DNA of 7,388 nucleotides from Candidatus Hecatellales archaeon (GTDB lineage: Archaea; Thermoproteota; Bathyarchaeia; Hecatellales; Hecatellaceae): positions 1 through 7,388 of the forward strand of contig QMYD01000052.1 of assembly GCA_003662485.1 (NCBI GenBank). The letters are read 5' to 3'. Shown here piece after piece: positions 1 through 6,196 of this stretch. Every line of letters starts with the position of its first letter. Position 1 is the first letter of the stretch. The notes beneath the pieces are model-generated. The model did no database searches and was not told the origin of the DNA. It worked only from the letters and a program-made list of their open reading frames with translations. A program made the position numbers and the translations under genes.

Positions 1-714
1 CCTGGGGAGTCCCAACCCCTCAAGTGGTACGTCGGAAACATAGATCACGGAGGTTCCACCCCCCTCCTTCTCACCGTAAATGTAGGGTGCACCAGAATTG
101 TGCGCTTTCTCCAATATTTCATCCCTATCTCCAAACTGGAGGGCCTCGGTTTGGCAGACGGTGACGCAGGCTGGTTTTAACCCGCTGTCAAGCCTGTCGA
201 AGCACATGGTGCATTTCCTTACGGCCTTAGCCTCCTCGTCGAAGTGGGGTACACCCCAAGGGCAAGCCGTCACGCAGTACCTGCAGCCAATACACCTATC
301 AACATCGTAGAGGACGGGTCCATCCCCCCTCTTCCACAAAGCTCCAGTAGGACAAACAGAAACACAAGTAGGCTCCAAACAGTGCATACACCTGATGGAG
401 GCCATCACCCATCTAACGCCCTCCCCCATCTTCACCTCGCTAAAGCGGATGTAGTTCCAGGTGTGGGCTGAAAGACTCGTAGGGTTGGTGTACTCGTCCT
501 CCGTGATTTCAGTGTTTTCAGCTGGGAGGCCGTTCCAAAGCTTGCAGGCTGCCTGACAGGCCTTACAGCCCACGCAGCGTCTTACGTCGACCAAGATGGC
601 TTTAGGCTTTCCTTGAACTCTTGAGAGGGCTTTCCCAGTCTTCAGCGAAGGTAGTAGAGCGGCTCCAATCCCCGCAGCCTTTAGAAAACCCCTCCTAGAA
701 AGTTTCTCACCCAA
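1..714 (-). CDS. Tat-exported four-cluster [4Fe-4S] ferredoxin subunit (HybA/FdnH/PsrB type), 3' end cut off by the window
   Basis: This is an electron-transfer subunit expected to carry electrons between a catalytic subunit and a membrane quinone-reactive subunit outside the cytoplasm. The frame is open for 238 codons and runs off the left edge, so the C-terminus and any membrane anchor are unseen. Four Cys groups fit four [4Fe-4S] clusters: C47/50/53/57, C109/112/117/121, C141/144/147/151 and C168/171/183/187. The N-terminus has a Tat motif (SRRGFLK, residues 6-12) and a short hydrophobic stretch. A GGTSVIYVS segment near the end is typical of HybA/FdnH-type subunits. The start is TTG at 714-712: an in-frame TGA lies at 729-727, no other start precedes the Tat motif, and GGTGA sits four bases upstream. 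It diverges from the molybdoenzyme and could be its partner, but the central third is nearly identical to the hydrogenase-linked paralogue at 3686-4561. The family is clear; the partner is inferred. Confidence 0.9.
   Translation of the reverse strand, partial: MGEKLSRRGFLKAAGIGAALLPSLKTGKALSRVQGKPKAILVDVRRCVGCKACQAACKLWNGLPAENTEITEDEYTNPTSLSAHTWNYIRFSEVKMGEGVRWVMASIRCMHCLEPTCVSVCPTGALWKRGDGPVLYDVDRCIGCRYCVTACPWGVPHFDEEAKAVRKCTMCFDRLDSGLKPACVTVCQTEALQFGDRDEILEKAHNSGAPYIYGEKEGGGTSVIYVSDVPLEGLGLPR
185..391. repeat. Copy 1 of a high-identity direct repeat shared by the two ferredoxin genes
   Basis: This stretch aligns without gaps to 4053-4259 at about 90% identity by hand count. It includes exact matches of 37 bp (185-221 with 4053-4089) and 41 bp (266-306 with 4134-4174). 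It encodes the second, third and the start of the fourth Cys group. Similarity falls off sharply beyond 391, and more gradually below 185. It is a paralogous segment within genes, not a mobile element. Confidence 0.85.
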
Positions 715-718
715 GCTT

Positions 719-723
719 TCACC
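719..723 (-). promoter_or_regulatory. Shine-Dalgarno GGTGA that fixes the TTG start of the left-edge ferredoxin gene
   Basis: On the minus strand GGTGA ends four bases before the TTG at 714-712. It matches the GGTGA core complementary to the archaeal 16S 3' end. With the in-frame TGA at 729-727 it leaves TTG as the only credible start. Confidence 0.6.
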
Positions 724-778
724 ATCTCAGCCCGACGTTTCCAGCAGACAGATTCAACATTTTTCTTTAGGCAGAGAA

Positions 779-795
779 CATATAAGACTTTTCAC
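779..795 (-). promoter_or_regulatory. Putative archaeal promoter (BRE/TATA) for the left-edge ferredoxin gene
   Basis: Read on the minus strand, a purine-rich GTGAAAAG stretch (BRE-like) is followed by CTTATATG, a TATA-like box. At the usual spacing of about 25 bases, transcription would start near 752-757 and give a leader of roughly 40 bases that contains the GGTGA site. This is pattern recognition only; the same CATATAAG sequence could also be read as a box on the plus strand. Confidence 0.4.
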
Positions 796-802
796 TAGCG
801 TA

Positions 803-818
803 AAGAAAATTTTAATAT
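803..818 (+). promoter_or_regulatory. Putative archaeal promoter (BRE/TATA) for the molybdoenzyme-chaperone operon
   Basis: AAGAAAA (BRE-like) lies just upstream of TTTAATAT (811-818). A start about 25 bases downstream falls near 840, leaving a short leader with GGTGG at 847-851 before the ATG at 861. It lies less than 40 bp from the divergent box on the other strand, so the two promoters may share regulation. No clear operator palindrome was seen. Confidence 0.45.
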
Positions 819-860
819 CCTAAACCAGTCATAACAAAAATCGTTTGGTGGTTGAAGGAG

Positions 861-3110
861 ATGGCCGGTGAGTCTAGGCGCGACTTTCTTAAAACGGCTG
901 CAACCGCTGGCGTGGTAGGCTTTCTGGGCGGGGAATTTTTCCTGAACGCCCTAAAACCGTTGGAGGCTAGGCCGCCCACCCCCGCCCTCGAAAAATACTA
1001 TACGAGCTGTGGCGTATGCCATTCCAACTGTGGAATTAGGGTTTACGTTAAGGATGGGGTAATAAGGTTTCTGGATGGAAACCCTGAAGACCTTCACAGT
1101 GGGGGTAAGGTTTGCGCTAAGGGGGTTGCTGGAAGCTATCTGCCCTACGCCCCGGATAGGCTGAAGTATCCGCTGAAGAGAACAAACCCGGAGAAGGGGA
1201 TAGAAGTAGACCCTGGATGGGTAACCATCTCCTGGGAGGAGGCCCTAGACACAACGGCTAAGAGGCTGGGGGAAATCAAGGAGAAGTATGGGCCTCAATC
1301 CATCATTTTCATAGCCCACCCAACTGGCTTCTCCGAGAGGCTTAGGAAGGCTTTAGGCTCACCCAACAGGATCACCCACCACGACACCTGCATAATAACG
1401 CATGTAGTAGTGGAGAAGTTTACCATTGGAACAAAACTCTGGATGTATGATTTCCCAAATTCCAAGTATATTCTATGCTTCGGCTGGGATCAGCCCTCCA
1501 AGGGTAAGGTCCCCCTGACCAGGCGTTTCTCTGAGGCTAAGAGGAGAGGTGCCAAAATCGTTGTAGTTAACCCGCTTGTAACCCTCATGTCCTCTCAGGC
1601 AGATGAGTGGATAAGCATTATTCCAGGCACCGACCTAGCCTTCGCCCTCGCCATGATAAACGTCATCATCAGCGAAGACCTCTACGACAAGGAATACGTT
1701 AGAAAATATACTAACTTTGAGGAGCATGAGGAGGAGATAAGAAACTGGGTTAAGGACTACACCCCTGAGTGGGCTTCAACCATAACTGGTGTTCCAGCTG
1801 AAACCATACGCAGGATAGCGAAGGAATTCGCAACCACCAAGCCCTCCGTGATCCCTATGCATAAAAGGGATCCTCCAGGCCCGAACTATGCGAACAGCTG
1901 GAAGCTCTGCCACGCCATAATCATCTTGAACGCCTTGGTTGGGAGCATAGATAATGTTGGGGGGTGGCTTTTCACCAAGGGCGTAAGCATACCATCCCTT
2001 GACAAGGTTTATCCTCCACCCCCATACCCTAAGCCTCCTGTTTCAGAGGATATTTGCGGGAGAAGCAGGCTCCCCCTACTGGACAAGGTTAAGCTTGGAA
2101 TTTTCTCAACCCTAGCCAACAACATCCTAGCGAAAAAACCCTACGAGGTTAAGGCAGCCATCATCTACAAGTATAATCTTTTAGCTTTCCCAAACCCGAA
2201 GAGGCTTGTAGAAGCATTAAAGCAGCTTGAATTCATCGTTACCATTGATGTTCTTCCAAGCGAGTCAGTGCAGCTAGCGGACATCGTTCTGCCGGACTGC
2301 ACCTACCTGGAGAGGGAGGGCTTCTCCGTTAGGATTTACAATGGCTGGTATCCGCAGGTTTCAGTTTTCCAGCCCGTCATAAAAACCATGTACGACTGTA
2401 GGAGTGCAGACTGGATCTTCTGCGAACTTGGGAAGAGGCTTGCCCCAGACTACTTTAAGAAGCCTGATGGAGCCTTCTTCACCCCATCCGAATACGTTAG
2501 GGAGGCGCTTGTGAAGGGTATAGGCATAACCTTTGAAGAGCTTGCCCAGAGGGGTATATGGAGCAAGCCTGAAAGGTTTAAGCCCTTCGCTAAGCTTGAA
2601 TCTATGGTTAAGGCTGGAAAGAAAATCCAGATTTACGGTGAAACCTTTAAGAAGTATGGTTATGATCCCCTACCCTCATGGCAGCCTAGAAGGGACAATC
2701 CTAGCCCTGAATACCCGTTATACTTGCTCATAACCAGGCCTCCAGTACACAGGCACGGCAAGACAACGGACAATCCTTACCTCCTAGAATTATACCCTGA
2801 AAACGTCGCCGTAATTCATCCTGAAACAGCGGAGAAGCTGGGCATTAAAGATTTAGACCTCGTGTGGGTGGAGTCGAGGACTGGAAGGGTTAGGGTTAAA
2901 GCTAAGCTTTTCGAGGGTATAAGAAAGGACTGCGTCTGCATACCCCACGGCTTCGGACACTGGTCTAGAGGCCTAATCTACGGGTATGGGCGTGGGGTTA
3001 ACGATGGAGACCTTATCCCCGATCAAACAATAGAAGAGATTATTGATCGAGGAGACCCCACTGGAGGAGCCTGCATGTGCGATGTATGCGTTAAAGTCTA
3101 TAAGGGTTAG
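861..3110 (+). CDS. Tat-exported molybdopterin oxidoreductase, DMSO-reductase superfamily, polysulfide/thiosulfate/sulfur-reductase-like catalytic subunit
   Basis: This is a Mo/W-bis-MGD catalytic subunit of 749 residues, probably a terminal reductase outside the cytoplasm. Residues 5-11 (SRRDFLK) are a Tat motif followed by a hydrophobic stretch; cleavage may follow LEA near residue 36. C50, C53, C57 and C85 form the N-terminal [4Fe-4S] motif (CxxCxxxC plus a distant Cys). HHDTC ends at C177, the position expected for the metal ligand; a Cys there fits polysulfide, thiosulfate, arsenate and periplasmic nitrate enzymes rather than Ser-ligated DMSO reductases. The central segment (NALVGSIDNVGG, ADIVLPDCTYLEREG) and the C-terminal molydopterin-binding fold (HPETAEKLGI, HGFGHWSRG) are typical. 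The C-terminus is unusually Cys-rich (C738, C740, C743). ATG at 861 is preferred because GGTGG lies nine bases upstream; an in-frame TTG at 852 would add three residues but has no spaced ribosome site. The chaperone gene follows after 6 bp. The superfamily is certain; the substrate is inferred, and arsenate or another oxyanion is possible. Confidence 0.92.
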   Translation: MAGESRRDFLKTAATAGVVGFLGGEFFLNALKPLEARPPTPALEKYYTSCGVCHSNCGIRVYVKDGVIRFLDGNPEDLHSGGKVCAKGVAGSYLPYAPDRLKYPLKRTNPEKGIEVDPGWVTISWEEALDTTAKRLGEIKEKYGPQSIIFIAHPTGFSERLRKALGSPNRITHHDTCIITHVVVEKFTIGTKLWMYDFPNSKYILCFGWDQPSKGKVPLTRRFSEAKRRGAKIVVVNPLVTLMSSQADEWISIIPGTDLAFALAMINVIISEDLYDKEYVRKYTNFEEHEEEIRNWVKDYTPEWASTITGVPAETIRRIAKEFATTKPSVIPMHKRDPPGPNYANSWKLCHAIIILNALVGSIDNVGGWLFTKGVSIPSLDKVYPPPPYPKPPVSEDICGRSRLPLLDKVKLGIFSTLANNILAKKPYEVKAAIIYKYNLLAFPNPKRLVEALKQLEFIVTIDVLPSESVQLADIVLPDCTYLEREGFSVRIYNGWYPQVSVFQPVIKTMYDCRSADWIFCELGKRLAPDYFKKPDGAFFTPSEYVREALVKGIGITFEELAQRGIWSKPERFKPFAKLESMVKAGKKIQIYGETFKKYGYDPLPSWQPRRDNPSPEYPLYLLITRPPVHRHGKTTDNPYLLELYPENVAVIHPETAEKLGIKDLDLVWVESRTGRVRVKAKLFEGIRKDCVCIPHGFGHWSRGLIYGYGRGVNDGDLIPDQTIEEIIDRGDPTGGACMCDVCVKVYKG

Positions 3111-3116
3111 AAGCGA

Positions 3117-3770
3117 ATGCTTGAGGCGTTTGAAGCTGCCCGCCTAAGAAGCCTGGTTTACGCCATCCTAGCCCTCCTAACCTCCAATCCAAAGGAAAAC
3201 CTTGCAGGCTCAGCTAAGTATTTTCAAGGCTTCATCGGGGAGCTCTCAAAGCTCCCCCACTTCAGCTTTGGAGAGGAGTTAAAGGAGCTTCTACGGGAGG
3301 CTTGTGAAAACCCTTTAAGGTTGAAAGTTGAATATACCAGGCTTTTCGTTACGGCTTATCCAACGGTTCCATGCCCACCCTACGAGTCGGTTTACAGGAG
3401 TAGGGAGAGGCTTACTATGAGGGAGTCCACCCTCCAAGTTCTAAGCTTTTACAGGAGGTTTGGCCTCAGCCTCTCGGAGGGGTTTAAGGAGCCTCCAGAC
3501 CACCTAGCCGCAGAACTCGAGTTTATGCATTTCCTTACTGGTAAGGAGGCTGAGGCTTGGAAGAGGAGGCAAAACCGTGAAGTTGTCGAGGTATTGAGGG
3601 CTGAAGTTGAATTCGCCTCAAAGCATCTAGCCCCATGGCTTCCAGCCCTCCAAGCATGCGTGGAGGAGAAGGGTGAAATCGACTTCTATAAGATTGTCAT
3701 CCGCCTTTCAAGGGGTTTCGTGGAGGCAGACCTAGATTTCGCCTCAACCCTCCTCAAGAATAGCCTATAG
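3117..3770 (+). CDS. TorD/DmsD-family molybdoenzyme maturation chaperone
   Basis: This is a cytoplasmic, all-helical chaperone that in this family binds the Tat signal of a molybdoenzyme and holds back export until the cofactor is inserted. The product has 217 residues, normal for the family. Two family signatures are visible: PPYESVY (residues 87-93), and EPPDHLAAELEFM (125-137), the conserved E-P-D-H-x3-E-L-x-F-M block. No signal peptide or membrane segment is seen. The ATG comes 6 bp after the stop of the molybdoenzyme gene, with only a poor ribosome site (GGGTTAG), so translational coupling is likely. Its client is almost certainly the SRRDFLK-bearing enzyme upstream; the hydrogenase and ferredoxin subunits, also Tat substrates, are less likely. 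The last 85 bp lie antisense to the end of the HybA-like gene. SreE of archaeal sulfur reductase operons is a comparable protein. The family is secure; the exact client is inferred. Confidence 0.9.
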   Translation: MLEAFEAARLRSLVYAILALLTSNPKENLAGSAKYFQGFIGELSKLPHFSFGEELKELLREACENPLRLKVEYTRLFVTAYPTVPCPPYESVYRSRERLTMRESTLQVLSFYRRFGLSLSEGFKEPPDHLAAELEFMHFLTGKEAEAWKRRQNREVVEVLRAEVEFASKHLAPWLPALQACVEEKGEIDFYKIVIRLSRGFVEADLDFASTLLKNSL

Positions 3771-4561
3771 GCGCCGTAGAGGGCTGAGGCAATAACCAGA
3801 CCTGCCAAGCCTATCATGAAGAATTTGGCTAGTAGGTTTGAGCTAAATCTGGCTGGGGTTTCAGGGCTAAGCCTGGGGAAGCCTAACTCCTCGAAGGGTA
3901 TGCTGGAAACGTAGATGACGGAGGTCCCTCCAGCCTCCTGGAGGCCGTAAACATGTCTACCATCAGCAAGCACCCTCCTAACAATTCTGCTCCTCAAGTC
4001 GAAGTCTAGGGCTCCAGTTGGGCAGGAGGAGACGCAGGCTGGCTTAAGTCCCCTGTCAAGCCTGTCGAAGCACATGGTGCATTTCCTTATGGCCTTGGCC
4101 TCCTCATCAAAGTGAGGTATCCCGAAGGGGCAGGCCGTCACGCAGTACCTGCAGCCAATACACCTATCAACATCATAAAGAACAGGCCCATCCCCCCTCT
4201 TCCACAAAGCCCCAGCAGGACAAACAGAAACACAAGTAGGCTCCAAACAATGCATGCACTGCCACTTGAAGAATACTATGCGCTCCCCCCTCCCGCTTTT
4301 AACCCTCCTAGCCTTAACAACCGTCCAGGTGGTTGGTGTAAGCTCCTTTTCCACGTAAACCCTGTAGAGTTCGAATTTTCCTGTGGGCAGGTGGTTCCAC
4401 TCCTTGCAGGCTACGGTGCAGCGATTACAGCCGATACACTTGTCAAGGTCTACGAGCATGGAGTAAGTATAGTTTCTGGTGTGCGTAGCCGTTAGGGGTA
4501 TTAGTCCGCTGAGGAAGGAAACACTCATCCTCCTAGTGAAGTCTCTGCGGGAAACCTTCAT
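3686..4561 (-). CDS. hybA: HybA-like four-cluster [4Fe-4S] ferredoxin subunit with Tat signal and C-terminal membrane anchor
   Basis: This is the electron-transfer subunit of the hydrogenase operon, expected to take electrons from the small subunit to a quinone-reactive membrane partner. It has 291 residues. SRRDF (4-8) begins a Tat-like signal with a modest hydrophobic stretch. Sixteen Cys in four groups fit four [4Fe-4S] clusters: C42/45/48/52, C102/105/110/114, C134/137/140/144 and C161/164/176/180. GGTSVIYVSSIPFEELG (211-227) is typical of HybA. One hydrophobic helix (about 244-268) is followed by a basic tail, as in E. coli HybA. The ATG is preceded by GTGAGGAG, which contains the TGA stop of the large subunit gene 6 bp away, indicating coupled translation. 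The last 85 bp overlap the chaperone gene on the other strand. The central part is about 90% identical in DNA to the ferredoxin gene at 1-714. The symbol reflects family and context, not proven orthology; no HybB-type gene is in the window. Confidence 0.9.
   Translation of the reverse strand: MKVSRRDFTRRMSVSFLSGLIPLTATHTRNYTYSMLVDLDKCIGCNRCTVACKEWNHLPTGKFELYRVYVEKELTPTTWTVVKARRVKSGRGERIVFFKWQCMHCLEPTCVSVCPAGALWKRGDGPVLYDVDRCIGCRYCVTACPFGIPHFDEEAKAIRKCTMCFDRLDRGLKPACVSSCPTGALDFDLRSRIVRRVLADGRHVYGLQEAGGTSVIYVSSIPFEELGFPRLSPETPARFSSNLLAKFFMIGLAGLVIASALYGAYRLFLRRVEAKSRSASTKPLERRMTIL
4053..4259. repeat. Copy 2 of the high-identity direct repeat shared by the two ferredoxin genes
   Basis: This is the partner of 185-391, lying within the HybA-like gene in the same orientation about 3.9 kb away. 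Most differences are single-base and mainly silent; the encoded segments differ at about five residues in roughly 70. Confidence 0.85.
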
Positions 4562-4563
4562 GA

Positions 4564-4571
4564 CTCCTCAC
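4564..4571 (-). promoter_or_regulatory. Ribosome site of the HybA-like gene embedded in the large-subunit stop codon
   Basis: On the minus strand the bases read GTGAGGAG, with the TGA stop of the hydrogenase large subunit inside it. The ATG of the HybA-like gene follows two bases later; measured from the GTGA core the gap is six. Stop and ribosome site share bases, so re-initiation by the terminating ribosome is likely. Confidence 0.55.
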
Positions 4572-6196
4572 GGGCTGTAAACATGGACGGTGCAGGCGAG
4601 GCAGGGGTCAAAGCTCCTAACAACCCTAACCACGTCAACACCGCTGATTTCACCTGGCTCGGTTATGGGGGTTCCCTTCAGGGCCTCCTCTATGGGTCCA
4701 GGTCTCCCCTCCCCATCCCTCGGGCTTACATTAATATTGGTAGGGGTTATCACCTGATACCTGAAGATTTTCCCTCCATCAACAACTGACCAGTGGCCGA
4801 GTCCACCTCGAGGCGCCTCAACCATTCCTACACCCCGGCTCATCCCCTCAGGAGGTCTGGGCTGACGGCAGCTCTCTCTAACTCCACGCTTTAGAAGGGC
4901 TAAAAGCTTCTCTAGGTCGCCTAGGGCTGCATAGGCGCTCCAAGCTGCGAAGTAGGCTCTAGCCCTAAGCCTCTCAATAGTGTTGGGTTTTGAGGGCGCC
5001 CTATATTCCACTTCCACCTCTGGCAGGGAGGACTTAGGAAGCGTAAACCTTAAGCAGCCTGCCCCAGCCTCCGAGATTTTACCCGCAGTTGCCGTTATCC
5101 ACATGCGGGCTAGGGGGCCTACCTCGACGGCTACATCTCTCCACCTTGGCGAGGTAGACCAGCTATACTTTCCATCCCAGTTTCTGAAGTCGGGGGCTGG
5201 TAGGGTTTCCTTATTCCATGGATGTTTTCCGTCTACGTCGCTGAATTGAGGTTTTCCCCAGTCCCCATACCATGAGTGGGCTATGCTCTCAGTTAAGCCC
5301 TCGTTAACCTCTGCAAGCCTAACCGTTTTAATTTCACCGTTAACCATTACTCCAGGTGTAACCCAGCGCTTCACAGCCCAAGCATCCATGTTTTCACGCT
5401 TCCCATCGTAGGCTTCATGGTCCTCGTAGACTCCATAGGACATGAGGTTGGCCTCCCTCAAGCCATTCTCCACGTAATTTAACTTTTCGTCGAGAAAGCG
5501 GCAGAGGTCTTCAGCTACAGCCCTCCACTCCTTAATCCAGTCGATGAGGTGCATGAGCATGGAGGCGTAGGCTGAGACCTCCCCGGGCGTAAGGTTTTTC
5601 GCTATCCCCCCTGGCACGACGCTTGCAGGGTGGGGGAGCTTACCCAGGATGAGGGTTGCAGCCTCCCTGGCAAGCCTACCCATCCTTAACGCTTTAAGGT
5701 AAAGCCTACCCTCCAGCGGGTTTAAGCCAGCCATAATATCGTAGATAGTGTGGTAGCCGTAGGCTGAAGCCTCCTCAGCCTTCACCCTCCCCGCCTCTCT
5801 AAGCCAGCCTGGATTTGCCTTCCTCACAACGCTTTCAGAGTAGTCTGGGCCTGCTAGCTGAAACCAGTGGAGGGTGTGATCGTAGATCATGTCTGCTTCC
5901 TGGCCGAGGTTTCTGAGTAGGATTCCGAGTGGGGGTGGGCTAACCTTCAAAGCCATGTCCAGACTTTCAGCTGAAGCTATGCTGTGGGCTGCACTGCAGA
6001 CACCGCAGATTCTTGTGGCTATCCACTGGGCGTCTAGAGCCTGCCTACCCTTCAGAAAGATTTCAAAGCCCCTAAACATGGTGGCGGAGGTGTAGGCTTC
6101 AGCAACCATCCGCCTATCGGGGTCTAGGAGAACCCTTATGGCTAGGTGGCCCTCAATCCTCGTAACAGGCTCAATAACCATCTCCCTTAGGGTCAA
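4568..6196 (-). CDS. [NiFe] hydrogenase large (catalytic) subunit, group 1 membrane-bound uptake type
   Basis: This subunit carries the Ni-Fe(CN)2CO site that splits H2. It has 542 residues, normal for group 1. The conserved elements are EPVTRIEGH (residues 9-17), the N-terminal metal motif RICGVCSAAH with C64, C67 and H71, EVGPLAR in the middle, and the C-terminal motif DPCLACTVH with C532 and C535. Only four residues (VYSP) follow H538, whereas group 1 enzymes usually have a longer tail cut off after nickel insertion. It has no signal peptide and would be co-exported with the Tat-bearing small subunit. The start is TTG at 6196, overlapping the small subunit's TGA as TTGA, with GGAGG five bases upstream; an internal ATG at 6181 is the alternative, but its only purine run (GGGAG) abuts it with no spacing. 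The HybA-like gene follows after 6 bp. It would be HybC/HyaB/HynL in other systems. The call is very secure. Confidence 0.97.
   Translation of the reverse strand: MTLREMVIEPVTRIEGHLAIRVLLDPDRRMVAEAYTSATMFRGFEIFLKGRQALDAQWIATRICGVCSAAHSIASAESLDMALKVSPPPLGILLRNLGQEADMIYDHTLHWFQLAGPDYSESVVRKANPGWLREAGRVKAEEASAYGYHTIYDIMAGLNPLEGRLYLKALRMGRLAREAATLILGKLPHPASVVPGGIAKNLTPGEVSAYASMLMHLIDWIKEWRAVAEDLCRFLDEKLNYVENGLREANLMSYGVYEDHEAYDGKRENMDAWAVKRWVTPGVMVNGEIKTVRLAEVNEGLTESIAHSWYGDWGKPQFSDVDGKHPWNKETLPAPDFRNWDGKYSWSTSPRWRDVAVEVGPLARMWITATAGKISEAGAGCLRFTLPKSSLPEVEVEYRAPSKPNTIERLRARAYFAAWSAYAALGDLEKLLALLKRGVRESCRQPRPPEGMSRGVGMVEAPRGGLGHWSVVDGGKIFRYQVITPTNINVSPRDGEGRPGPIEEALKGTPITEPGEISGVDVVRVVRSFDPCLACTVHVYSP

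Noticed and set aside
719..760. A 13-codon minus-strand leader ORF (ATG at 760) ending in a TGA inside the GGTGA of the left-edge ferredoxin gene
   Set aside because: It has no ribosome site, its ATG lies at or upstream of the guessed transcription start, and its peptide has no recognisable attenuator pattern; probably chance.
852..860. TTG at 852 as the start of the molybdoenzyme
   Set aside because: It lies one base after the only GGTG element, too close for a ribosome site, whereas ATG at 861 has GGTGG nine bases upstream and keeps the whole Tat signal. The difference is only three residues and remains uncertain.
185..4259. Direct repeats as the ends of a composite transposon or an integrated element
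   Set aside because: The repeats are coding segments for Cys clusters in the correct frame in both genes, without terminal inverted repeats or a transposase or integrase nearby.
4112..4495. Long plus-strand open frame within the HybA-like gene, with a similar one at 244-471 in the left-edge ferredoxin gene
   Set aside because: They are antisense shadows. They resemble each other only because the two ferredoxin genes share the high-identity segment, and the opposite strand has all the Cys-cluster motifs.
4568..4570. TGA at the end of the hydrogenase large subunit as a selenocysteine codon
   Set aside because: In [NiFeSe] enzymes selenocysteine replaces the first Cys of the C-terminal DPCxxC motif, which is an ordinary Cys codon here; the TGA lies after the expected end of the protein.
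5889..6095. Plus-strand open frames opposite the hydrogenase genes (also 4583-4789, 4980-5249 and 6691-6990)
   Set aside because: They lie antisense to well-conserved hydrogenase sequence, have no recognisable motifs and no ribosome site context.
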